The notes beneath the pieces were generated by a model that worked only from the letters and a program-made list of their open reading frames with translations, was not told where the DNA came from and ran no database searches. Shown here piece by piece: positions 22,878-34,260 of a stretch of 64,000 bases of DNA. The stretch lies in contig JACGCN010000005.1 of the NCBI GenBank assembly GCA_014905825.1, positions 186,001-250,000 of the forward strand. The letters run 5' to 3'. The DNA is from Lyophyllum atratum. Lineage: Eukaryota; Basidiomycota; Agaricomycetes; Agaricales; Lyophyllaceae. A program made the position numbers and the translations under genes. How positions within the stretch are numbered: the stretch's first letter is position 1; every line of letters begins with the position of its first letter.

Positions 22878-24924
22878 CTACAGGACACTTGCATCCCTCG
22901 CCAGCGATAGGAGTCTCGCCATCTCCACTTCATCGGCCTCATCTTGTTTACCAGTCTTCTCCTGCTCCCGGGACGCCCCCAGTTCACCAGCAACATCCAA
23001 CTTGCCGGCATTCAACTGTTCTCCAGGATTCTCCGGTACACCGGCCTTTCCCAGGTCACTAGTATTTTCCGGCCCACCAGTCGCTGCCGGTTCACCAAGG
23101 ACCCCCGGCACATCAGCCTTCTCCCCATTCCCAGCCTGCTCCCCAGCCCCAGCCCCTCCAGATCCACCAGCCTTCTCTTTCCCAACATCGGCATCCGCCT
23201 TTATGTCATCGGCCTTCTCCTCGAGAGCCTTCTCCTCGACAGCCTTCGCCTCGTCTGCCTTCACCTCATCGCCCTTCACCTCATCAGCCTTCGCCGCTTC
23301 ACCACCCACAGCCCCCTCAACCCCACCACCCACCGACTTCTGCTCAAACCCGTTCCACAAACCCGCACCAGGCGTCGCCGGCATGCCCAGATCGACCAAA
23401 GGGGCCTCACTTACGGCCTCCGCCCCGCCTTGCGCCTCTGGCAGCTCCCCTGGTGGGGGTTGCGACACGAGAATGGGGCTCGGCGTCGTCAGCACCGGTT
23501 GAGGCGTTTGCGGCTTCCCCTTTTTGTTGTTCTTTTTCGCGTTCTTCCCCATCGCCTTTTCCGGCTGCGTCTGCGGCTCCTGTTGTTTCGCCGGCGGGGC
23601 TGGAGGTTCCGTTTGCACCGGGCTCAGCGCCGAAGTAGGTGTTTTCGTAGGTGTGGCTGGCGAGGGCACTGCTTTCGCTTGTAGAGTGACCAGCGGTGTG
23701 GGTTTGGCCGGTCGCGCTGGCGCTGGCTTTGCTGGAGGTGTTGGCTTTGCCGGTGGCGTTGGCGAATCCATTGGCGTCGGCGTGGCCGTTGGCGTCGGTA
23801 TGTCCATTCGCCTTGCCGTAGGCTTGACCTTTGCCGGGGGAGCGGGGGCCTGCTGAGGCGAATGTGCTGGCTATAGGGATAAGAAGGCATCGTTAGCCCG
23901 TCTGCAGGACTCTAGTTTGAAAGATGGTCACCAATCCACCTGCTGGAATCGCCGTGCCATTCTCCTGTTCCTCTTCTTCGGCAGTTGGGCTTCGGGGCTC
24001 AATCTCGAAAAGCTGGCGAACCAAGGCCTGCATTTCGTCCTCGCGGAATCCAGCGGCGGTCGGGCTCCTGGCGCCGCTCCTCGAGGGGTTTGCGCGGGCG
24101 TACTCGCGGGCACGTGCAATCATAAGTGTCGTCTCCATACCCATCTGAAGGCCCTCATGCAGGGAGAGGGGTTCCTCACGCTCGCAGAGCGCTGCATAAC
24201 GAGGGATCAGGAGGTTCCGGTCGATGTCGTGATTCTGGTAGGTCGCGATTCGATCGACGTCTTCGAGTTCCAGCTTCTCGAGTTCCCGAACTACGAGCTT
24301 CTTGACTTCTGCGAATGACCATTTGTGCGCCAGGCGAAGAATGATCTTCCAATCGCTTGCGGACGTCTTGTATAACGAGTATCTCCTGTATACGCTGGTG
24401 AGATTCTGACCGATGGGGGGAGGCTATAGACTTACGGGTTGTAGAAGACCCACAAAAATTTGGCGAATTCTTCGCTTGTTTCATCGAGGACAATGGCGTT
24501 GTGTTCCGTAGAGCCTTGCCTTGTTGCGCCCGGTGAGGCAGGGATCATGAGTCGGCTCTGGAAGAAAGGGCTCTCCCGCTCGAAAAAATATCTATGTACA
24601 CGGAAGTGTACATGTTGAACCTATTAAGATCGTCATTAATCTCCTGATATCGAGCGAGATCGGCTGTGAACTCACCAAAAAGTATAGATCTCCTCCGTTA
24701 ATGAAGTACTGCTCGTGACGAGATAGAGCCCGGAAAGTTCCCGACTCGTTGGACTGGTACATCGCTATAAGAATATCGGCTTGCTGTCCGAGGGAAGGCC
24801 AGAAGGTTGAAGTGGAGGTGGAAAGGGAACTGAAAGAGGAAGACTCAGAGAAAGAGGAAAAGGAAGAATATCGATGTAAGAGGTCAACCCGAGCTTTAAA
24901 TTTTGAATCCAGGGCGAGATACAC
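22878..24924 (-). CDS. BTB/POZ-domain protein with low-complexity Ala/Pro/Glu tail
   Basis: Exons 24924-24676 (start uncertain), 24620-24436, 24385-23932 and 23870-22878 join in phase. The BTB fold is typical of basidiomycetes: EQYFINGGDLYFL, then VHFRVHRYFFERESPFF, a loop, AIVLDETSEEFAKFLWVFYNP, RYSLYKTSASDWKIILRLAHKWSFAEVKKLVVREL and IPRYAALCEREEPLSLHEGLQMG. Such proteins dimerise through BTB and are often Cullin-3 adaptors; no partner can be named here. The last 330 residues are low complexity: Pro/Thr repeats at the start (PTPTATPTPMDSPTPPAKP), a basic KNAKKNNKKGK patch, then about 35 residues of KADEVKGDEVKADE-like repeats predicted to be charged helix. The ATG at 24762 (MYQSNESG) is a good alternative start, giving 572 instead of 626 residues; the longer form adds a Ser/Phe-rich stretch. 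Confidence 0.8.
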
Positions 24925-25540
24925 GTGTTGGCTTCATGGCATTGTCTTGTCTGATGGAAGTATATATGCACTGCCGTCTGATGCCTCGAGGAGGCCTGCA
25001 GGCGGTTTACATACAAGTCTGCCCTCGACAATGGCAAATGAACATGGTCCCCGTTAATGCCGTTCATTATCCTGCAGGATGAAGTAAGTACCCCGGTTCC
25101 GAGTACGTGATTCAGCATGGCGGTGCTCAGCCAGAGTTACTGAGAGGACAATCCCAAGACCGCGAACGCTTGGATCCTACATGGAAGAACGCAGAATTGT
25201 GAATTGGACTGTATTCAACCATGGCATGCGTTGAAAGAGGAAAGAAAAGGTGAATTTGGTCCGTGACGGTGCCATGTGATGAAATTTGACCCGAAAGGTT
25301 CATACTGACCTTCTTGCCATCAGTTTTGTCAATCCACGGCATGCTGAGGTTCTGGTCAATTCGGGGGTCTACATAGTATGGATATACGTTTCTGTTCGCC
25401 AACGTGGAGCTATTATGCCATGGACTTGCGCGGGCAGTGACCGCAGGCTGCAGCTTGACCAGCTTTTCCTTCCACAACCACCATCACATCAAAATACGAA
25501 ACAGATACGGTCAACGTTAACGGCGACACCAGCCGCGACT

Positions 25541-25552
25541 CCATATATATAG
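25541..25552 (+). promoter_or_regulatory. TATA-like box upstream of the secreted HExxH protein gene
   Basis: The run CCATATATATAG lies about 95 bp before the ATG at 25645, with a C/T-rich leader (CCTCCACCCCGTCTCTGTTCC) between. This is the spacing expected for a core promoter. Confidence 0.45.
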
Positions 25553-25644
25553 CCCATTCGACCGATGATGCTCCTTGAGTGATCTGTGGTCCTCCACCCC
25601 GTCTCTGTTCCTCCTATTTTTCTCCTATCCACTGGTTGGACCCA

Positions 25645-26845
25645 ATGGCGTCGTTCCCAAAGCTGGTCTTTCTCTTCACCCTCGTCTCGTCCTTGATCTG
25701 CATCGGTAGCGCTGCGCCGCTCCGAGCCCGACCTCGCGACGCTCCTTCGCCAGCCGCGACCCCGACCGCGTTGACGCTGAAGGCCCAGCAGGACAGCTTC
25801 ACCTTCGACTTGTCCGAAACACTCGCGTTGCCCGCCAGCTCAGTCCAGCCGCTCGCGCAGGTGCCGCCCAACTGCGCGACGTACAACTCCCTCCAGAGCG
25901 AGTGTCCCACGTACTTCGAGGCTGTGAACGTCACGTATGACGACTGTGGTGATGCGTGGACGGTTTGTCGGTGTAGCACCGCGAACATGACGATGGACAC
26001 GGCTGTTGAACGGCTCGGCCGCATCCCTGTGGGGTTGAGACGCTACGTCGCGACCGTTATCGTGGCTCCCGATCTCGAGGCGCACGCGTATACTTTGACT
26101 TCGGGGGAGATTCATATGTTTGGTGACACTGCTGTAGATTCCTGGGTACACGAGGTGGGTTCTGCCTATTCATTTCAGCGGGAGAGTTGTTTCTCTGACA
26201 ATCCTAATTTGTCCATTCAGGCTGCTCATGCATTCGATTGGGCAACTGGCACTCCACTCTCTGGCACCCCAGAATGGCTGAAGGCGATCGAGAGTGACAG
26301 TTGTGTACCGGACACTTACTCCGCAACCGGTGCGAATGAAGTACGTTACTTCCACGCTTTACGAGAACACCAGACTAACGCTTCATACACCAGGACTTCG
26401 CGCAAGTGACCGTCATGAAAGTCTACTCTCTAATCCATGGGAACTCTCTGCCCGATGGGTGGTCGCTGGACTGCATGTCGAATCAGATGGATTACATGAG
26501 TGGGCTTTCTCAGTTCAACAAGGCAGAGCTATTCGGGAACACCTGTGCTATAGCGGGGTCAGATCCTTTCTCCAGGTACGCCAGAACCGACGTTAGACGA
26601 TTTTAGTTACTGAACAAAGACATATTAGGCATTCCGCTCCTCCCCCTGTAACCCCAACACGTGTCCTGCCTGACTTCCCCGCCCAGGTTCAGCCCAACTC
26701 GCCTCTGAAGTCCATACTCACAGCACCAGTGGTCGCGAATGAAGCAACGACTCCGAACAGGGATAATGCTGCCTCGACATACATCGCGGATGTTAAGCTC
26801 GTCCTATTTGTCGGTGGGGCCATTGCGGGATGGTCTTTGTGGTAG
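25645..26845 (+). CDS. Secreted, probably GPI-anchored putative HExxH metallopeptidase
   Basis: Four exons (25645-26154, 26221-26340, 26394-26575, 26629-26845) give 342 residues. The N-terminus MASFPKLVFLFTLVSSLICIGSAAP is a signal peptide. Six or more cysteines (PPNCATYNSLQSEC, DDCGDAWTVCRC) and N-glycosylation sites (NVT, NMT) fit a secreted protein. Splicing of exons 1 and 2 creates WVHEAAHAFDW, a zinc-binding HExxH motif that does not exist in the unspliced DNA; about 36 residues later NEDFAQ could provide the third ligand, as in gluzincin or lethal-factor-like folds. The C-terminus is NAASTYIAD followed by the hydrophobic VKLVLFVGGAIAGWSLW, a GPI-attachment signal. Substrate is unknown. 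The family is inferred from motifs only; activity is not established. Confidence 0.78.
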
Positions 26846-27193
26846 ACTATGATGATGCACTGGATGCATTATGACGAGACGAATGTGGTCCATACAAGTA
26901 TTCGACGCCTTGGAAGGACATTATGTTGGTATATCTCTGTAGTACAGAGCTCATAATCCAATTATCACATTCTCTCATAGGCTGACCCTCAAATAGCAAG
27001 AGTATTGCATAGACGCTGACTGTTGTAAGGAGACCTCGATCTCATGCATTTCTCCCCCCTACGAATTGACCTTGGAGCGAGAAGTGTCCTGGGTTTCCCA
27101 AGATAGAACGAGAAGTAACACCGCTATCGAGCAGCGATCGCGGCCATTGTGACGACGGACAAGACGCAAATGGTATGTTACAAGACGAGGCGC
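26846..27193. other. Convergent intergenic region
   Basis: About 350 bp between the secreted protein and the RING gene, presumably both 3' untranslated regions. No other signal was seen. Confidence 0.35.
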
Positions 27194-28164
27194 CTATAAA
27201 CTGAATACGGCGCGAGGTTTGAGGCCTATAACGCCGCCGCCTTTGCCATCCCACCCCGGGATATCAGCTCGGCATACAGGACACCTTGATAGCGTTATCA
27301 GAAAACGCAGCAGCTGCACCCGAGAAAGAATGCTCACCTCGCCACATTCATTTCAGCCCTCATAAGCGCCCCACGCTGGATAGTGGATTTCACCGCAGTG
27401 AACAGACAGGCACCACAGCAGATGTGGCCACAAGGGGTCAGTGTGGCGTTGGTGGGGGGGAAGAAGCAGATGGGACACGTGTACTCAGCGAGCGGCTCCA
27501 CTTCTGGAGGCCGAGGGCGCGATGGATGCTCGGAGATGGTCGTCGACGCGGATGCGGAAGCTCTATGGGTCGGACTCGGGGAAGATGTCTGGAGAAACCC
27601 TACATCGGATGGGTGAAGAATTTTGCGGAGGCTGGGGCTGCTCACGGGGACATGTGTGGCTTCCGACGTTTGGGTACTGGTCGAAGCTGCAGCGACAGCG
27701 GCCGTTGGTAGAGAAGACCCGGGGACTCGACTCGTGCTGGGTCCTGCCATGGAACGAGAGATGTAGGGGCTATCTTCTTCAGATATCAGCTGATCAACAT
27801 CCTCCGACTCCTCTCCTGACGACCAGTCAGGCTGAGTCATCGCGGATCGAGTCCTTCTCTTCTTCAAGACTCTGGTGGAACCCGAACCCTGGTTCCCGCT
27901 GGATGACCCCGCTTTTGACGATGTTGACGACGACCCAGCGCTGGATTGCATGGTATGAGTAGTCGGGGCTGCCGCTGAGTGCTGGTGTAGGCTGCGTCGG
28001 GATGTGGTGGAGGAACGCGAAGCTTGCTGAAAGATCGACGCGTCGCGCGATACAGTACGCGCTCGGGACGTGCTTAATCGTGGTCGAAGATTCCTCGTCG
28101 TCAGAGGCGGAGGCAAAGGGTCATCGCAGACGCCCACGTGCCCCACTTGAGACTTCTCAGGCAT
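27194..28164 (-). CDS. RING-finger protein, SUMO-targeted ligase-like (Slx8/Rfp type)
   Basis: Two exons (28164-27338 and 27284-27194) give 305 residues. The C-terminus is a C3HC4 RING: YTCPICFFPP, CGHICCGACL, and after the intron CPVCRADIPGWDGKG. The first about 220 residues are Ser/Thr/Arg-rich and disordered, with an acidic EESEDVDQLISEED segment preceded by VLKKRRTRS. A long disordered acidic N-terminus plus a terminal RING of this type is the layout of Slx8/Rfp/RNF4 SUMO-targeted ubiquitin ligases. The acidic VDQLI stretch might act as a SUMO-interacting motif, but that is weak. What is firm is a RING-type E3 ligase; the subfamily is an inference. The first ATG of the frame was taken as the start. 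Confidence 0.8.
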
Positions 28165-29707
28165 ACAGCCTTTTTAGCGCCCAGTATCCAACACGGAGTT
28201 TTCGATAGCCCCAGACCGTGCGCAGAATTGTGATCCGCTTGAGCACGACGTCTGAATGGCCTTTGTTGTGGGCTACAGCTATATTTTTCTCAGAATTTTG
28301 ATTTCCACGTGGCTTGGATCGACGAACTCACCGAAATTCGTACATCGCATCGTCAAATTTTCTGTCTCGCGCGCGAAAGACGCTGTTAACGAAGTAGGAT
28401 TACCTTCCTGGTCTTGGTTAGGGCTATGTAGATTCATTGAGAAGTGACGCGTACGGACGATGAGGTCGCCTGCCGATGTGACTTATCGGAGACCGCGGGA
28501 ATGTTGTTTCTAAGAACGCAGCCAAATAGAGATTTAAAAATAATTTCGTGCAGTTGGCAACGGATATCAGGTTCATTACTTCATTGCATGCGCGACACCT
28601 GGTACTGTACCCGAAACCCTTCAACCGCGCATGGATCGATCTTGTTTCTGACTAGTGCTCTATCCGTTTGTCATGACTCCTCTCAGCCCTGCAGGTATTT
28701 TATTGGAATAAACTGTTCAAGAAACCTCGGTGTTCGGGCATCTGTCCCGGTAACTGTTTTGGGACTTCCCATCGCTGTGATTCTTGCCGTAATTCCTCGA
28801 CCATACATACCAGAGGCTATACGTAAATAAGGCCTGCATGTTCCAGGTACTCGCGTACGTGTATCTTGCTATTTCGTCACCGTGCAAGTGTTCGCGGTGC
28901 TTTCAAGTTTACTTCCAATTTGAATTGAGCCAGCTTCCAGGAGGTCACTCAAAAGCCCGCGGGGTGGCAGGTGCCACACTGTGCCACACTTCAATTTTCA
29001 TACCACACCCCTAAAAATCACGTATGGATGTCTTCGACTTCTCGAGGACGCCTGACATGAGCTATGCTGGATTTCACGAGGCCCTGGAGTAGAATTCTGG
29101 AAGGATAAGATGTAATAGATCTCAACCCTGAGTGAACCCTAACCTCTTCGGGACATGCCTGAATGCTTGAACCTGCCAACCAGGGCAAGCGGGGAGCCGC
29201 CGGCGAAGTTTCATCAGAAAGCTGCACAATGAACCTGAGAGAGGCATATTATTGAAACTCCGGTCACTTATACGGTCCCTAGATTGGTTCCCGTGCCTTT
29301 CGGGTTGTCAAGCTGTGCATTCATGCGTACGGGTGCTGCGTTTTGAGGACGTGAATTATGTATCCTGAAGATTCCGGGAGTCACTAGAGCTTCATTTAAG
29401 CTGCAACTGGCGATAGTGTAAGGATTGTTTGAAGGTAGCTAGACATCACCGTATAATCTTTCCTCAGGGCAGTAATGTCAGATTCGGAATCTGGTACGGA
29501 TGAATGTTTTTCTGTGTGACGCTATGCAGGAGTGTATATGGATAGTGCCGAGACCGGCGCCCTCCTAGAGCTTACGGGTATAGCGAAACCTATGTCATGG
29601 GAACTTGAAATCAACAAATAAATAACAGAGGTCCAACGTATGTCGAGACCCACTGACGTACGGCCGAAACAAGAAAGAAGGTATGTAAGGAAAATGATCT
29701 GTGGTTC
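28165..29707. other. Intergenic region between RING and Ku70 genes
   Basis: About 1.5 kb. It carries the promoter of the RING gene and the 3' end of Ku70. A doubled GTGCCACACTGTGCCACACT is seen at 28972-28991. No gene is supported. Confidence 0.4.
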
Positions 29708-32699
29708 TCAATGCGCGTCGAGCCATTCGGCGACCCGTTCAATCAGATCAGCTTTCCTCCCGGACACTGGCAGGCTTTTCCCTCTTAAGAAATCCTGAGA
29801 AACAGATTTCAATGTCTGCGATGATCAAGGAAGAATATAGTTATACCTTCAGTTGGTCCACACGCAGCTGAGAAACCGAGAAGCCAGGGTAATAAGATTA
29901 ACCGTGACAAAGATGGAACTTTAGTCAATGCATACCTTGCCCAGGTTATCCACCTCATACATGCTGCGAATTTCGGCCTCATCGACGCTCAGTTCCTGCG
30001 ACGATGTAATTGCCTGATTCCCGAGTATAGGATACGGGCAAACGACTCACCGCCTTTCGTTTAATTCCCGCGACGGTTCCAGAAGTGGTGACAACATCAG
30101 CTGATTTATCGTTCACCAGTGCAATTTTCCAGGCCTTCATCAAACTTCCGGCGCGCTACGTAAAGAACGGAGAAGCATCAGGTGTCAACACTCCTGTCGA
30201 ACGGTGGATACACTTCACCTTGTGTATCATTTCGTCCTTGGGAAGGGTCAGGTCCTCGAACGAATCAGGATCGTATTGTTCCCGGAATGCGCTAGCTTCC
30301 AGTTGCGCATTATGGTAAGCAAGTGCTATCGATGAGGAGCGGTGGGATCATATCATCAGTCCGGACACGGTGGCGAACGCGAAAGGAGATAGGTGGCACA
30401 AGACTCACCAGGATTAGGATACGAGTCGGGCGGATATGCTCCGTTTTTCACAGAGAGTTTATCGATCCAGGCACGAGCTGCATCCTTGAGCTCGTCCGAT
30501 GCTGCAAGAGGACATATCAGTCCGACAGTTTGGCTCGGCCTCGTGAGTGATACAAACCTCGAACAGCTTTCACAACAGTCGCTTCACGTATGTCGTCCGC
30601 GAACGGAAGCGGGATAAGGTGGAAGCCCGCAGGCTCGTTCCAGCCTCCTTCGTCTGCCCTCTCTTCCTACGGTGGTAGATAGAACAAGCGTCGGTTAGAT
30701 TTTAGTCAGAAAGTGATAATAATAAATAGGAACCTGGGGTAAAAGCGCACAGAATGTTGGTGTAGCGTTCCTTCTCGTTAATGCGAGAACGAGGCCTATC
30801 TTCTTCTTCTTTACCATAGATTTGATGAGAGCGCTAAAAGTACGTTTACTCCCGGAATAGGCCTGCACCGAGATGTCAATTACTGGCTGGATGTATGGTG
30901 CCTAACCCACTAGTTCGTCAGGATAAATGAACTGTGAATGTTTGATGTTGTCTTCGAAGACCAACTGATCACGATCCTTGAATCCTAGAAGCTTGATGCC
31001 TGGACCGGTGTAAAGATTTGCAGCGCTGTCGAACCTTGACGGGCTCACCAGGTTCAAGGCCCATTGTTCGAAAAGACCTGATATCTTCAGCGGTATAGAA
31101 GGGCTAGTCCGTTTATTTTTTTGACGTTCTTTTGTCCGTGAAAATGAACCATAACTTACCTGTCTTCCGGATTTTACGATCCTGGCGTTCGAATCACCCT
31201 TACTGCTTTCATCTTCATCCTCGTCATCCGCAGCGCCTGCGGTCGCTCCTAATGACATGCCGTAGACCAGCTTCGTCTTGTCGACCTCCGCTTCACGAGC
31301 CTAGACAACATAATCAGCACTGTAGACAAGTGTACCGCTGAAGTGCCCACCTCGTCAACATACACAGTTCGCACTGTTGCTACCTCCATCCTGTCGCCAA
31401 GGTCAACAAAATACTTATAGGTCCCTTTCTTTTGCTCGGTCACTAAGCCATATCTTCGTCCCAGAATTCAGCTTGAAGCCAAACGCTAAGTCTGACCATG
31501 CATACCCTTTGACGCCGATTGTGAGACCTTCGGCAAGCTTCATCGTGATGCTAAAGTGGGCGCGCTTCGGTACTTCGTGAAAGCGCATCTGGGAAAGGAG
31601 ATCCTCGATGCGCGAAATGGAGATCGACTCAGGAAGAACAGAAGGGTCCGAGGAGTCTATTTCATCCTCGTCGGCCAGGTTAGTTGGAAGGAGGACGGAC
31701 TAGAAACGATTAGTTTGTGCAATACAGAGGGAGGCGGGCTTACAGCATAGAACTTTGAGACGTCGAACGGCTTTTCAGGAGTGCTAATGAAAAAGGGTTC
31801 AACAGTTACGCCGGCTTGTGCCAAGTCCTGTAAACCCGTTCATATCCAAGTGCGCCGATGAGTGCACAAACCTTACGATTAACGTCGTTCTCGCTGAAGT
31901 TATAAGCTGTTGGCTGCCAGGACCGGGATGTGGATCATCTTCGTCCGTGATCAGGAAAACACGCTTCGTCGCAGTCTTGGGCGCTCTTCGATCAGATTTC
32001 AGTCAGCGACCATTACCGACGAGGACGTAACCTGAAGCGCACCCATCCCGGATGACCCAGTTGCAACTCGTAAAGACGTCGCCCATAGGGACTCTCTTCC
32101 CCTTCATCGGAGGAAAGGCCTTTCTCAACTCTTCAGGATCTTCACGGGCGGCTTTCAAAATAACGGCGTTCAAATCGCTTTCAAGCCCCTCGTTCAAACA
32201 AGAGACGAACCATCCAGCAATTGTATGAGTTGTTGTATCTTCGGAGCGCTAACAGGGGAGATTGGTTGGTACGCATAGGTGCCCCTCTTGAGTTCGGAGC
32301 CGTAATCACGGCTTTCTGTCTTTCTGGTCTTCACGCCACGACATTACTTTACGGGTCCAAGCTGATGGAGCTTTTGAGTTCTCACTGTGTTGAAGAGCAG
32401 GATGCCAACGGCGTCGTTGGGCCCAGTTATAACTTTCTTCTTCTGAATCTGCACAGCGGCTTCTAGGGCCGTAAAGAGATGGCACGTTTTCGTGTCTTCA
32501 TAGTTGGGGTCGTCCCTGAGCTCGAGCATAGACTCCGAGCAGTCGATACAAAACAGAATAACATCTCGTTTGCCTTCAAAATACTGGAAGTCATGTTGTC
32601 GTTGTGTAGGCTACGAATCCACTGGCAACTCACCGATGCGTCCTGCAGTTCCTCCTCGTCTTCCTCATCAACCTTATTCCAGTCATCATAGGGCGGCAT
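29708..32699 (-). CDS. KU70: Ku70, DNA end-binding subunit of the Ku heterodimer (NHEJ)
   Basis: A many-exon gene from MPPYDDWNKVDEEDEEE (exon 1 32699-32634, exon 2 32583-32386) to the stop at 29708-29710. Exon 2 encodes YFEGKRDVILFCIDCSESML and GPNDAVGILLFNT, the von Willebrand-A-like Ku N-terminal domain. Later exons give KRGTYAYQPISP, KGKRVPMGDVFTSCN, KPFDVSKFYA, the core barrel SDLAFGFKLN with FVDLGDRMEVATVRTVYVDE, VSYGSFSRTKERQ, and IKLLGFKDRDQLVFEDNIKHSQFIYPDE. The last exon, DFLRGKSLPVSGRKADLIERV, is the SAP domain that identifies Ku70 rather than Ku80. With Ku80 it forms a ring on broken DNA ends, recruits the end-joining machinery and protects telomeres. It is divergent from PTPA, with only 271 bp between the starts. 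Internal exon borders were not all resolved. Confidence 0.93.
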
Positions 32700-32970
32700 A
32701 GTGCTCCGTTAACTTCAGATACTGCAGAGAATAGTGTGCAGTTGGAATATGGTAGCGGTGGTTCGTGCAAGTGCCTTGTAGCCACAACAGCACAAAACGT
32801 TTAACGCAGGCGGCCAGGTCGCGTCGGTCACGCCACACGTCACCCCGAGTCACACCAAATAGAGACATCCGCCCAGATCGGAGCCACCACTACAATCTAA
32901 TCGACCAAGGCCAAAATCTCCTTGCATTCTGAGGCTGCGATTGAAATATCTAGTTCACTTAGTACCCAGC
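32700..32970. promoter_or_regulatory. Bidirectional promoter region between Ku70 and PTPA
   Basis: Only 271 bp separate the two divergent ATGs (32699 minus, 32971 plus). Both core promoters must lie here. The interval contains CGTCACGCCACACGTCACCCCGAG-type GC-rich text around 32820 and no clear TATA box. Confidence 0.5.
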
Positions 32971-34260
32971 ATGTCAGAGGGTCTGGCTATACCGCAGCTC
33001 CGTGAAGTGCCTCTCTCCGAGGTTGCGGCGTTCAAGACATTACCAGGGCCGAAAATCAAGACCGATCATGACGTCCAGGAGTGGAAAAAACGACGATCAT
33101 ACCAGGACTATGCAATCTTTCTACGCCGCTTGAATGAAGCTGTAGTCGGGAAGTCTCTTCCTCGGGCCTCGCCGCCGGGTCAGGTATAGCCCTGCCTCCT
33201 CCTTCGTTAGCGGACCTTGGCTGATCTTAATCTGTCAGGCAATCGTAAAGACGCTTGACCTTCTGAACACGTTAGATCGGTGGATTGACGAGATACCCCC
33301 CTTGGAGTCCCCCCAGCGTTTCGGAAACTTGGCGTTCCGCACCTGGGGTGCGCGTCTCGAAGAGGTCGGGTCATTTTCGCTGTCTATCCTATGGAGATTT
33401 GATTTTTATGCTTGGTTCGCAGAGAGTAGACGAGATTCTGGGTGATCTCCTGACTGCCGAGTACTCTGTGGTGATACCCCATGTAAAACCTCTCCTTCTG
33501 ACCTCATTTGGGTCGTTTACGAGGATGGACTATGGAACAGGGCACGAGACGTCGTTCGGTCTCTTCCTTCTCGCCTTGACACTTGTGCGATTTTATCAGC
33601 CTGTCGAAGCGGATGAAACCGATCTTGTGTTGCGTGCATTCGTGCGATATCAGGAGGTGTGTTGGAAGTTGCAAGATACCTACCGCCTGGAACCTGCAGG
33701 GAGTCATGGCGTCTGGGGTCTTGACGACTACTCGTTTCTTGGGTACATCTTTGGAAGTGCACAACTACGAGGTATTTTCACATCCGCATGTCATCTCCAC
33801 GTAATGTTGCCACTGACTTTTTTTTTGCTTGCACATCTAGACCAGACCGACATCCCTGTGTCCGCCGTGCTACAGCCCGACTTTCCATCCAGAAACATGT
33901 ACTTCAACTTGATCACGCGTATCCGACAAGTCAAACACGGCCCGTTCCACGAGCACTCCTCGCAACTGCATTCAATCGCCATGGGCGTTCCGAACTGGCG
34001 GAAAGTCAACTCGGGCCTGTTCAAGATGTATGAAGTAAGCGTGCTGTTCTCCTTTGAGGTTTCCAGGGCTCGATTCTCAAATATCGTTCTCTTTGCGCTA
34101 GGCCGAAGTCCTAGGGAAACGTGTCGTCGTGCAGCACCTTCCCCTGGGAGGCCTGTTGGAGTGGGACGATCGCGGTAGTGCGGCCTCGGACTCAAGCATG
34201 CCCCCGCCGGCGCGCGAGGCTGCGAATGCGCAGACCCAGGCCCCATGGGCCCGTACATGA
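32971..34260 (+). CDS. PTPA: Serine/threonine phosphatase 2A activator (PTPA)
   Basis: Five exons (32971-33183, 33239-33364, 33423-33771, 33841-34034, 34102-34260) give 346 residues. Family motifs: KTDHDVQEWKKRRSYQDYAIFLRRLNEAV, LDLLNTLDRWIDEIPP, QRFGNLAFRTWGARLEE, RMDYGTGHETSF, the hallmark GVWGLDDYSFLGYIFGSAQLR, and NWRKVNSGLFKMYEAEVLGKRVVVQHLPLGGLLEWD. PTPA proteins (yeast Rrd1/Rrd2) are peptidyl-prolyl isomerases that assist activation and metal loading of the PP2A catalytic subunit. Whether this is the Rrd1- or Rrd2-type copy cannot be told from one gene. Intron 2 uses a non-standard GTCGGG donor, but only that splice restores the conserved reading. The last about 30 residues are Pro/Ala/Gln-rich and may be misjoined at the very end. 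Confidence 0.94.
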
